Below are positions 37,627-47,896 of a DNA stretch of 64,000 bases, in pieces (within the stretch, counting starts at the first letter, position 1; each line of letters opens with the position of its first letter). The notes under the pieces are model-generated. The model made no database searches, was not told the DNA's origin, and saw only the letters and a list, made by a program, of their open reading frames with translations. The translations under genes and the position numbers were made by a program. Source of the stretch: Rhizophagus clarus (taxonomy: Eukaryota > Glomeromycota > Glomeromycetes > Glomerales > Glomeraceae); the NCBI GenBank assembly GCA_015698045.1, contig BLAL01000298.1:496001-560000 (forward strand), given 5' to 3'.

Positions 37627-38335
37627 AAATAAACTGATAAATGATTAAAAAAAAGATTAGATATTTGGATTATCTGATTAAATTGGCATGTTACATGACC
37701 CTGTCTTTATACCGAATAATTCGTTATAGTGAACAAATTTTTTAAAATTTTTTTAACTAAGATGTAAGTTTACGTAGCATTACTATAAAAAAAAGTTGCG
37801 TAAAGTTAATAGTAAACACATGCAGATCATTTGTGAGTTATATTAGTATTGTTCAGGGTCCTGTTCTGGCGCTTTTTATTCATAAAATTGCAAAAAGAAA
37901 TGCCAAAACAAATGGTTCTGGCATTTTTTATTATAAAATCACAAAAAAAAACACCAGAACTATTAGTACTGGCATTTTTATATATAAATTGTAAAAAATT
38001 GTTAAGCTTGATCTGGCTTATGAGCTGGCTTGATCTTTTCAAGCCAAGCCTACTGCCAGCTTGAGTTTATCAAACCAAGCCTAATACCCTGACTCAAGCT
38101 TTTTTAAACTGGCTTGTGAGCTACCAAGCCAATTTAATCATGGCTTGGCTTGGCTTAGCTTAAAAAGCTTGAACCAGCTTGCAAGCTGGCTCAGCTCATG
38201 TGGAACTTTAAATTTAGTCAAATTTGTAATGCTAACTAGAATTATAAAATATTTTCAGATATTTTCAAACATTAGACTTTCAATTTCAGAATATAATTTG
38301 GCCAATTTTGGCAATATGTATAGACTGCTAACTGT

Positions 38336-39722
38336 TATATTATTTGTCTAATAAGACTTTAAGCAAAAAAATAATAGATATTAGCTTGGTAAATTGAGTC
38401 ACTTCCTTGCAAATAATGCACAAGTACAACTGAAAAAATATATTTCATTTCTTAATTGTAAAGTGTCTTTTTCAGACTTCAATAATAACACTTCAGTTTC
38501 TTTTTAACAAGTTCATTTTATGATAGTATAATAGTTTAGATAAGAAAAAAGTTGTATACCTAAAAATTTTACATCACACAAAGTACTATGCAAAATTACT
38601 ATACCTATTTGCAAATACATTTATCTTGAATAGAAAAAGATTATTAAAATATTACATTTAGTAAATATTATTAATAATGATGTATTATTATAGAATTTAA
38701 TAGAATTATAAATAATAAGTGTCAATCTAATGAATAATTTTCCTGTACTGGTAAATTACTTTTTTTGTATTTCATCATCCAATTAAGAGTCTACCAAAAG
38801 TTTATTTAAAAAGGTATAAAAGATATAAAAATAATGTATTTACATACCTTATGTTACAAATTTATATATATTTTTATGTTTATCATTTGCCATTTTAAGA
38901 GGGATGCAGTGTATAAACTAATAATCGATATAATAATTTACAAAAAAAGAAGGATGCGTTGTAATGCAGGGTGCAGTAAATAAATTCACTCTTACAAATT
39001 TATTATAAATTTATGTGTTTTACTATTTATAAATTAAGGGGTTAATTTATAAATTTTTTTACTAAATTTATTATTGAATTATATTTTATTTTTATTTATA
39101 AAATTAATGTTTAGTTTTATATATAATATATATATTATATATATACCAGTTTTTTTTAACTTATTCACTTTATATAAAATATAATTATAATATATATTAA
39201 AATCCACTTCTATTATACAAATACATATCTAACTTATTCCTATTTTTAAGTCTATTATACAAACTCATTTATAGGATATATTGGATATTTATATAGTGTT
39301 TTTATACAAATCTGAATCTTTATATTATACGTATTCTTTAAGATTCTATATTAGTACTAAAAGTAATGAAGTAAAAGAACTTGCAGAAAACTTACTCTTA
39401 ATTATAGATATTACCCAAATTATTTTAAGTAAATCCCAAATTAATTTGTACATTTTGACAACTATAATTTCCAAATGTGCAAATTGCAAAATTTATATAT
39501 GTAATTTGTAAATTAATTTGAATTTGTATATTTGAGCTGCTATAATAAAATCCCAAACAATATATAAATATGTTAGATTTGAATTTACTTAATGATTATA
39601 TAAAAAAAAATCCTATGTAAGACTTTTATTTGCTTATTTTAATATAAAATTTTTAGTTGGTTAGATATTTAAATGCGTAATTGAACTTATTTTTATTTTA
39701 GCTTAGTAATTATATTTGTATA
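38336..39722. other. A+T-rich spacer between the two foldback elements
   Basis: No gene is supported. It contains a long alternating-AT stretch (about 39117-39145) and a word AATCCCAAACAATATATA near 39547 that recurs at the end of the next element (39726). A short open frame at 39281-39511 has no family features. Confidence 0.5.
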
Positions 39723-42427
39723 GTAGAACAGAATCCCAAACAATATATATATAGGTCACATTAAAATCCAAATTTTTACTATAATCAATAAGCAAATTAT
39801 TTTAAACTCTGCTAAGCAAAATTTTATTATAACATCAAAAATTTTATATTGCTAAGCAACTTATTTTATGACATATATAAAAACTTTTATAAATAACTTA
39901 TAAATTTATATTTATAGTACAATTTATTATAAAAATTAAAATACAAATAAATTTTAATGTAATAAATAACTTAATTTAAATACCCAAAATATTAAAAATT
40001 TAAAAATTAATACTATTATAGTGATATTAATCTTTCAATAAATATTATACCTAGAGTTATAAAAAATAAAGCACAATTATTTTTAACCATTCTGAACAAT
40101 TTACTTAAGCACAAGAAGTTGATTTCATTTAACCAAAAATAGTAAAATTACACTTTAAAATTAAAAATCAAATAAATGATAAATAATTAAAAGTACAAAA
40201 CTTGGTCACATTTCATGAATATTAATTCAATCATTCTAAAACTTTTATTATAAGTAGATTCAATCCCGCTGAACAACTTTACTTAAGCAAAAAAAGATGA
40301 TTTCATTTGACCAAAGTGGTAAAATCATATTCTGAAGTTGCAAAATAGATTTTTGCAAAAAATTGATAATATAAAAATAGCCAATACTCCATGAATATTA
40401 TGCCAATCATTATAAAAATTAATATGCAAGTAGATTAAATCCCGCTAAACAATTTTATTTAAGCAAAAAGGTGATTTTATTTGACCAAAGTGATGTAATT
40501 ACGTCCTAAAGTTAAAAGAGAGAAAAAAAATTTTGGAATTAATAATACAAATTTCTTCATAAATATTATATCTAGCCTTAAGAAAATTAAGATTCAAGTA
40601 CTTTTGAAATTGCTAATCAGCTTTACTTAAATATAAAAGTGATTTCATTAAACTAAAATTTATTTTACATATAGTTAAATTTAGTAAACAAAAAACAAGA
40701 ATAAGAGAATATTATTATAAAAAATATATTTTTTTAAAAATATAATATTTAATTTTATGAATACTAAAGTGTATAAAATCAATAATATATTAAAAAAAGA
40801 AAATATCCTTTTAAAAAAATTTTTAAAAGTACAAGTGAAATTAAAATTTTTTCTTATATAATATATATGTAGTATGAAAATTACCTCTTATTACTTAAAA
40901 TCTATATATAAAACTTCCTATTATACATCTATAATTATGATTTTTTTTATATTTTGCTTTTTAATAAGCAAAATTCTATATGACTTAAAAAAAAATTTTA
41001 TATGATAAATAAGCAAAATTTTTTATTACCTATATATATATTGTTCAGAATCTGAGCAGAATCTCTTATTCATATAATAAAGATTTTCATATATATATAA
41101 AAAAAATTTTAATTTCACATATATATCAAAAAAATTTTTTACAAAAAATTTTTTAAACTGATGCTTCTTTTCTATTATTTTACTCATTTTAATTTTATAA
41201 ACATAATATTGTATTTAATAATTATAAAAAAAAATCATGTTTTTATGATAATATTCTCATGTTCTTATTTTTTGTTTGCTAATTTTACTCATATATAAAA
41301 TGAATTTTGGACAAATGAAATTACCTTTTATATTTAAGTAAATTATTCAGTGATATCAAATCTACCTGCATATAAATTTTTATAATGATTGGACTAATAT
41401 TTGTAAAGTATTGACTATTTTTGTATTATCAATTTTTTTGTGAAAACCCATTTTGCATCTTCAGAGTATGATTTCACTATTTTGGTCAAATAAAATCACT
41501 TTTTTTTACTTAAGTAAATTTGTTTAGCAGAATCAAATTTACTTATAATAAAACTTTTAGGATGATTGGATTAATACTCATAAAATGCGACCAATTTTTG
41601 TATATTTAATTATTTATCATTTAAGTGATTTTAATTTTAAAGTGTAATTTTTTTATTTTAAATCAACTTATTAATTTTAAGAAATTGTTCAAAAGAGTTG
41701 GCAATAATTTATATTTTAATTTTTATAGATCTAAATATAATAATATTTATTAAAAATTGCATTTTTATAATAATACTAATTTTTAAATTTTAAAACCATT
41801 TTTAAAATAGCAATAGTATATTAAGAGAGCTTACACATATTATGTAATTATCAAAGGGGGGGAGGGGGATAGTTAAAATCTTACATTACACTTATATTAA
41901 TTATATAATTTATAAATACTATAATCTGATTGGTTATTAAATCTAACAGGGGGGAAGGGGGTAAGGATTTATAACAAATGAATATTACTTGATATGTGTA
42001 ACTTCCCTAATATTATATTAATATTAATTAAAATTAAAAATTCTGAAGTTTTGATCACTGTTATATCATTTTATATTATTAATTTATTAATATTTAGTGA
42101 ATCAATTTTCACAATTTTTTTTTAAAAATTAATTTACTATTACTATATATTTATTATAATTAAATTATTTTTTTATAAAGTTATTTGTCATATTAAAATT
42201 TATTTATATTTGATTTTTAAATTTATAATTATTTTAATAATTTTTATATATATATTATTTGGGATCTTAAATATATGTCAGAAACAAATTGCTTAACAGA
42301 ATAAAAAATTCAAAGGATATAATAAGAATTTGCTTGGCAAAACATAAAATAATTTGCTTATTGATCATAGTAAATTTTAAAATTTTCAACTGACATATAT
42401 ATATATTGTTCGGGATCCTGTCATAAT
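39723..42427. mobile_element. Large foldback-type inverted repeat with tandem-repeat arms
   Basis: The left end reads GAATCCCAAACAATATATAT. The right end in complement reads GGATCCCGAACAATATATAT. Inward, both share AATAAGCAAATTATTTTA, then several 168-180-bp units (left copies near 40092, 40269, 40445 and 40613, core CTGAACAATTTACTTAAGC, then GATTTCATTTGACCAAA), then AACAAAAAACAAGAATAAGAG. Inverted versions of all these lie at about 41220-42380. The arms are about 1.0-1.2 kb and the centre about 450 bp. There is no coding capacity. This is a foldback architecture, with inverted arms built of short direct repeats. The right arm carries two G-runs missing from the left one. Confidence 0.75.
41853..41968. 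other. Two G-run clusters in the right foldback arm
   Basis: GGGGGGGAGGGGG near 41856 and GGGGGGAAGGGGG near 41949 stand in sequence otherwise nearly free of G. A similar pair is found near 60254-60305. Such runs might allow G-quadruplex formation on the plus strand, although each site has fewer than four well-separated runs. Confidence 0.6.
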
Positions 42428-45228
42428 TCCAAATTATTTTAGATTTGGGTGGTATTTATATTCTTAATCATCATGGTATTTATGATATGATATAATGAAT
42501 ATATTCTATTACCAACTATAGAAAAAGGCAAGAAGCTGTTAAAGCCCAAGAGAAACAAGATTTCTAAAATTCTAGCAAGCAAGATATAATGTATCTATTT
42601 CTTTTTTATACAAGAAGAGAAGTTAATACTCAAATGATAAATGGGAATAGCAGAATCCTAAACTATATATAAATAGATCAGAAGTTAAGTTTATTTATTG
42701 ATTATAAAAAATTGCTTATTTTAAGAATATTTTTAAAAATTCCCTATCTTATATATCCTTATTTTTAAAAATCTACTAATTGGATTTTGATGTATTTTAT
42801 ATCATTAAATTCATCTCAATAAGACAAATCTAATGATATAAATTTTATTTTGATAGCATTAATATTGACTAAGATATTCTAAATTAAAATTTATTATACA
42901 TTATATATCTGATCTAAATAAAAGATATTTGGGATTCTAAAACAGTATGATGGATTTACAATCAGTATTTTGCTACAGTAAAAAAAAGAAGGCATCACAT
43001 GGATAAAAAAAATTCTACAAATAAAAATTTCTTAATATTGCAAATTTTAATACAGTGTTGTTACGGAACAATGTCTGGAACAGGTTATACAAAAAAGAAA
43101 TGATAATCCCTCAAAATTTTATTATGATAATCTATTTTGTTACTCAGCAAAAGTATTTTAATATCTATTATACATAAATACATATAATTTTTGTAGAGTT
43201 TTTCAAGTTATAAAAGAGTACAGACAGTACGTGGACGTGTCTGGAACAGCTAAAAAAAGCTGCAGACATCAAAAATGTACAATACTGCTTTAATAATAAT
43301 AAACTTAAATGAGTTTTTGATAAAACTTCATATAATATTTATAATGAAGTAATAAATAATTTACTTAAATCATATTTGACAAATTTTACTGCAAATCAAA
43401 TAAAATTTAAAATACAATTTCTTTTTAAAAAAGATTGATAATAATTTATTACAATTCTATTAAAATATTAAGGTAAATTTAAAAAAGTTTATATATTTCT
43501 TTATAAAATAAAGTTATTTAAAAATCTTTTAATAAAGTTCTATTATAATTCATAATTTGTAATAAATTAGCTTGGAGAATTTTATATATTTTTATATTCT
43601 TCAACCACTTGAGATATAGGATGATCCTTAAATATAAATAATTTTTATATAGTGAACCCCATCTAAGAAATTACCAAAGTGTACATCAAAATTTTATTCA
43701 AATGTATAACATCAGCAAGAAATTTTTAATTTTGTATGATAGATATTTAATAATCATATCAAAATTTAGTTAAAATATACATCCAAGATAATTGAATAAA
43801 ATTTTAAATGTACAACTATTCTTAATTTCAGTTTATTTATCATAATATAAAAGATACTAAAGATACTAAACTAATGATAGTTTCAAAAAATTATAGTTCT
43901 GGTATTTTTATATATAAAATTGCAAAAAAAACTGCCAAAACTATAATTCCAGCATTTTATATATAAAATCACAATAAAATGTATACCAAGACTTTTTTTG
44001 TCATAAAATAAGTGTACAACAAAGTCTTTTTGCTACTAATTGAGTGTACAATAATTTTTTTTTTGCTGACTATTAAGTGTACAACAAAAGTTACTACACA
44101 TGGTCATCTAAAAAGGAAATTTGTATCACATGCAATACAATGAAACTTTTCAAAATTTTTCAAAAGTATACAATGGAGTTTTTAATAGTATATTCTGGAA
44201 CCTTGATATAGGCTAAAAACTAATGTCTTACATAATCAAAGATGTAGTGATTGCTTTAAACTCTAATATGCATGCATTTATATAATTGGTTATAATTCAA
44301 ATAGAATAGTTATTGAATAGGAAAAAAATAATATTAATAGAATTTATCAGTTTTCTCATATATATGACAAGATTCAAAGCAAATATGATTTTATTTACAG
44401 AAAAGTAGTTAAATAAAAATGCTATAAATTTTATAGGATTATGCATCATCTACATAAAAAAATCCATTGTCTTATTAATAATTATCATTACAAACTTGCC
44501 AAATGGCTGTGTCAAAATTATCATGTTATATGTAAAAAAACAGCAGATTTATTCAAAGACTATATAGATAATGTTAATATGACCCTATTTCTGATTCTGC
44601 CAATTTTTTCTATATAAGATTCATAAGTATCTGTAATGTTAGGTAAATATATATACTAAAGAATATACCAGTAAGACATGTAGATGCCATGGTTATATTC
44701 ATCAAAAATTAGAAGGATCCAAAATATTCTGTTGTTCCAGTTGTGTAGCTGAGCTTGATTGAAATATTAATAGTACCTAAAATATAGAACTTTGCTATCT
44801 TATCCTTCTACATTCTATCTAAAATCAAGAGCCAGTTTATTCCAACACTGGGACCCACCCTCTGGGATCTTTATGATCACTTGCAGAACATGTATATTTT
44901 CTTATTGGGCATGATCAGAAATGTAAAGGTTTGGTAAGAAATGTATAGGTTTAATTGTAGGAATATATGCTTTATTTAAGAAATAAAGGACTTGTGCTAC
45001 AGACTAGAAAAAATTAATTTTAGTAACTGTTAATACTGTGCATTGTCAATTTTTTTTGCTAGTGATAAAAAAATAAATCGATTTATTGGAATAATTTAAT
45101 ACTTGTATAAAATGAAATCAATAAACATATCAATGAATAATTTATTACTATTCTATTATGACAAAATAACTATTATGATTTTCATCGTATTATCCCATCA
45201 TGAAGTAGAAAGATCATCTTAACTAGAT
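42428..45228. other. A+T-rich region without recognised genes
   Basis: No supported gene. About 43880-43985 is a further copy of the TTCTGGTATTTTTATATATAAA hairpin unit found in the arms of the first foldback element. A patch at about 44690-44960 is less A+T-rich and may be a gene scrap (LWDLYDHLQNMYIFLLG in one plus frame), but it is broken by stops and not identified. Confidence 0.45.
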
Positions 45229-45426
45229 TCAAAAGGATGTGAAGATATTATCAATCAAATTCTCAGGATTAGCCCTGAGATTTAAATAATAATGTATGTG
45301 AATCACAGCCCACTTTGGTACTTTATCCAGTTTTTTTTTGCAATCATTGCACAACTGAAATCCTTCGCATGGATTTGTGCAACTGCAACATAGTATTTTG
45401 CATTGATAGATCGTTACATTCATCAC
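45229..45426 (-). CDS. Small cysteine-rich ORF, uncertain
   Basis: A 65-residue frame starting with two ATG codons. Cysteines are grouped as CKILCCSCTNPCEGF and LCNDC, resembling a small zinc-binding ribbon, followed by a positively charged patch and a hydrophobic segment. An overlapping frame just upstream reads NLCDECNDL, so a frameshift or splice may have split a longer zinc-ribbon region. It could be the last exon of the minus-strand ORFs that lie upstream. No family was recognised. Confidence 0.3.
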   Translation of the reverse strand: MMNVTIYQCKILCCSCTNPCEGFQLCNDCKKKLDKVPKWAVIHIHYYLNLRANPENLIDNIFTSF

Positions 45427-45511
45427 ACAAATTCAGTTTATTTTCATCACATTTTAAGAGGATTTTGTAATATATTAATTGTATTATAAACCATTGTATA
45501 TGATCCATTAC

Positions 45512-45865
45512 CTAGGGTAACTCTCCATTTCTACCTCTGCGAAACTTTTTAACAAAGTTGGCCGATTGAGTCAAAAAGACTAGCATGCATATGAAGACAA
45601 TTTTTAGGTTAATGAATTTTTGGTCATGACCAAACCAATGAAAGAAAGAAACAAAAACGAGGTTGATATATAATATGCATAGTAGAAATTTGATACTATA
45701 AAATAAAAAATGAAAATTGCAATAGTCATTAAGAATATTAAAATTCGAATGAATATTGCCTGAATGGATGGATAAAACATGGAAAAGTACTTGATAAATT
45801 AGGGCATAAAAGAAATCAAATAATATGATAAGATATCGTTTTACTCCCAACAAATCTTTGAACAA
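45512..45865 (-). CDS. Putative membrane protein exon or ORF
   Basis: A frame of 117 codons, whose first listed codon is TTG, so the true start or splice entry is unclear. It is open further upstream to about 45907, where an AG could serve as an acceptor. It contains about three hydrophobic helices (YLIILFDFFYALIYQVLF, FLFYSIKFLLCILYINLVFV, IVFICMLVFLTQ) and ends RRGRNGELP. It may be a downstream exon of the ORF at 45911-46252, on the same strand with a gap under 50 bp. Unknown family. Confidence 0.35.
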   Translation of the reverse strand: MFKDLLGVKRYLIILFDFFYALIYQVLFHVLSIHSGNIHSNFNILNDYCNFHFLFYSIKFLLCILYINLVFVSFFHWFGHDQKFINLKIVFICMLVFLTQSANFVKKFRRGRNGELP

Positions 45866-45910
45866 GTGTATATTAAGTAAAGAAACTTCCGGATTACGTG
45901 TTTTGTTGAC

Positions 45911-46252
45911 TTAACTATGAGTAAAACGTGAAATAATTTTTATAGATGTGCAAAAAATCATGTAAATGGTAAACCAACTAATCATTCTTGGTGCATCCTC
46001 TGTAAAGAAATCATTGAAGATAGATAATACCAATGGTAAAAGATGAGAAGAAATGACAGTGTGGAACAAATTGACCCAGTATCCATAATGAATATGGATA
46101 TTTTCTTTGTCAGTAAATGCAATTATCGAAATAATAAGTGGCAAAATTGTAAAGAATAAATTATCAATAAAAGCATCATCATTATTTTGTTCTTTGTCGC
46201 TTTGACTAACCACAATGCTAGGAAAGAAAATTAAGATATAGAAAATATCCAT
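45911..46252 (-). CDS. Putative membrane protein, N-terminal ORF
   Basis: A frame of 113 codons starting with ATG at 46252. The N-terminus (MDIFYILIFFPSIVV) could be a signal peptide. Two or three further hydrophobic segments follow (LFFTILPLIISIIAF, ISSHLLPLVLSIF, ISWFTIYMIFCTSIKII), with a short acidic linker (SDKEQNNDD). The next ORF on the strand is also hydrophobic, so both may belong to one gene. A 172-bp tandem duplication begins inside its first codons and covers its upstream region. Not recognised. Confidence 0.4.
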   Translation of the reverse strand: MDIFYILIFFPSIVVSQSDKEQNNDDAFIDNLFFTILPLIISIIAFTDKENIHIHYGYWVNLFHTVISSHLLPLVLSIFNDFFTEDAPRMISWFTIYMIFCTSIKIISRFTHS

Positions 46253-46586
46253 TTTTTAAAGTTGAAAATAAAAGTAATTAAATCTCATATTATATTTTGG
46301 ATTTGTATGTTCTACAATTGCTCCATCAAAAATCGCCTGATAAGTTGTTTAGACACAGTGTAATAATTCTGCATTAATTAGGTAACAATTATTTTTTAAT
46401 GAAGGCTGCTGAGAAAATATCCATTTTTTAAAGTTGAAAATAAAAGTAATTAAATCTCATATTATATTTTGAATTTGTATGTTCCACAATTGCTCCATCA
46501 AAAATCGCCTGATAAGTTGTGTAAACACAGTGTAATAATTCTGAATTAATTAGGTAACAATTTTTTTTTAATGAAAGGCTGCTGAT
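46241..46586. repeat. Recent 172-bp tandem duplication at an ORF start
   Basis: Copy 1 (46241-46412) and copy 2 (from 46413) both begin GAAAATATCCATTTTTTAAA and run in step to GGCTGCTGA. Only a few substitutions and small length changes separate them. Each copy holds the ATG and first four codons of the minus-strand ORF plus its upstream DNA, so the putative promoter region is doubled. The low divergence points to a recent event. Confidence 0.9.
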
Positions 46587-46587
46587 A

Positions 46588-47896
46588 GCGACGGTACTTT
46601 ATTAAAATAAAACATAAAATACATTCTACCCTAATTTACTAACTACATGGGTACCTTTCTAAAACGAGGACACCGCATTGCTGCGCAAAACGCACTGGGT
46701 AGGGGAAAATAAAGGGGATGGGATCCACAAAACTTGATCCCGATTCCTAGGACAACGCCTGCACCACCACCCGTTGGTAGAGGATCATCTACACCACACT
46801 CCTTGAACTACCACAAAAAATCTAAGGGGAAAACAAACCCGCTATAATAAAGCTAAAAAGACAAAAAAACTAGTTAGTACTTCATCCAACCAGCCAAAGG
46901 TAACGTAACAAATAATTATTCTTGTAATGAATTAATCAATTGCGCGATCTGTTCATAAACTATGAATAAAAAAAAAAATCGGTTGATTTCGATATATCGT
47001 AAATCATATGGAAATTGGAATTAACAAACAGACCAATTTGAATCTGTACTACATTATCATCTGATCACATATTAGTCAGTCAATTTTTGAATATTGAACT
47101 GAATAATGTAATTTCAAGATGGGTTATTTGAGCTATAAATTAGCTTTCGATTTCCACATAATAATTTTATAAATTTTCTAATCGAGATCGTTCCTTTGTG
47201 GATAAAAAAAAAAAAAAAAAATTTAATAAACGATATCTAATCCATCTAGATGATCAGTTTGCCTGATCCCACCACGAGGCCTGTAATTCGCTATAGTATA
47301 GTTCTTAATTGGAGAGGTGTATTATAGGTGAATTCACCAGCGATGGTCATAACATGCGATAAATTCCTGGCCCATGCGCTACAACGACAAATACAGCTCC
47401 TATATTGCGCAGATATCTAGGGAAGATGTGGTTTACCACTGGTTTACCACTTTCAGGAAGAGACCCATCTTTTATCAGAAATGTTTTTAAGAATGTAGTT
47501 CCAGGCTTTTCTGGATTCCTCAACTGCTCGGAAGATATTGCTTCCTGAATCCATGTAACACTCTTCGTCAGATAACACAATTTTATTAGTTTATCATCCT
47601 CTCTATTAGTACTTGTATATAAATCGGCCCGAAGTTAAATAATGATCGCGTTCTTAAGATAAAAAAGTTATCCCAAGTATAATACGAGAAATTCCGACGC
47701 GTATGTATATTTTGTATCTTATATGCAACGCTTATCCACATATCCAGATATCCAGAAATTGTTATTTTCTCATTGATAGACCCTTTTAATAGTTGATGTC
47801 GTACAACAAAAAATCTGATCTGCATTATGTCACTGTATCACTCCTCGACACAAAATAAATTACTTCGGTTTTTGTCAAATTTGATTTACCGAAATA
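46588..47896. other. G+C-richer segment and region upstream of COG3
   Basis: About 46610-46900 is distinctly richer in G and C than the surroundings, with words such as GCGCAAAACGCACTGGGTAG and GTTGGTAGAGGATCATC. Read on the minus strand it ends in AATAAAGTACCGTCGC, reminiscent of the 3' tail of a retroelement, but no reverse transcriptase is present. Minus-strand frames at 47347-47580 and 47586-47825 have ordinary codon content but no known domain. The last bases hold the COG3 5' side. Confidence 0.4.

Larger units (their letters stand above)
32236..38335. mobile_element. Foldback-like element with long inverted arms
   Basis: The left arm (about 32236-32686) and right arm (about 37834-38335) are inverted copies. 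Outer parts share TTGCCAAAATTGGCCAAA and CTGAAATTGAAAGTCTAA. The middle parts are runs of GGCTTG/CAAGCC words. The inner parts share GAGTTATATTAGTATT, GGTCCTG and small hairpin units of the type TTCTGGCATTTTT...CCAGAACT. Between the arms lies a tandem array of about 115-bp units, interrupted by a separate hAT insertion. Without the hAT the element is about 2.6 kb. It encodes nothing itself, as expected of foldback-class non-autonomous elements. Arm boundaries are approximate, and no outer target duplication was found. Confidence 0.65.

Noticed and set aside
46610-46900. G+C-richer block as an RNA gene or LINE
   Set aside because: No tRNA or rRNA features and no reverse transcriptase. Only a retroelement-tail-like end is visible, so I left it as an unassigned segment.
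47347-47825. Two minus-strand ORFs upstream of COG3
   Set aside because: Ordinary composition but no recognised domain, no ATG at the first frame's beginning and no clear splice link.
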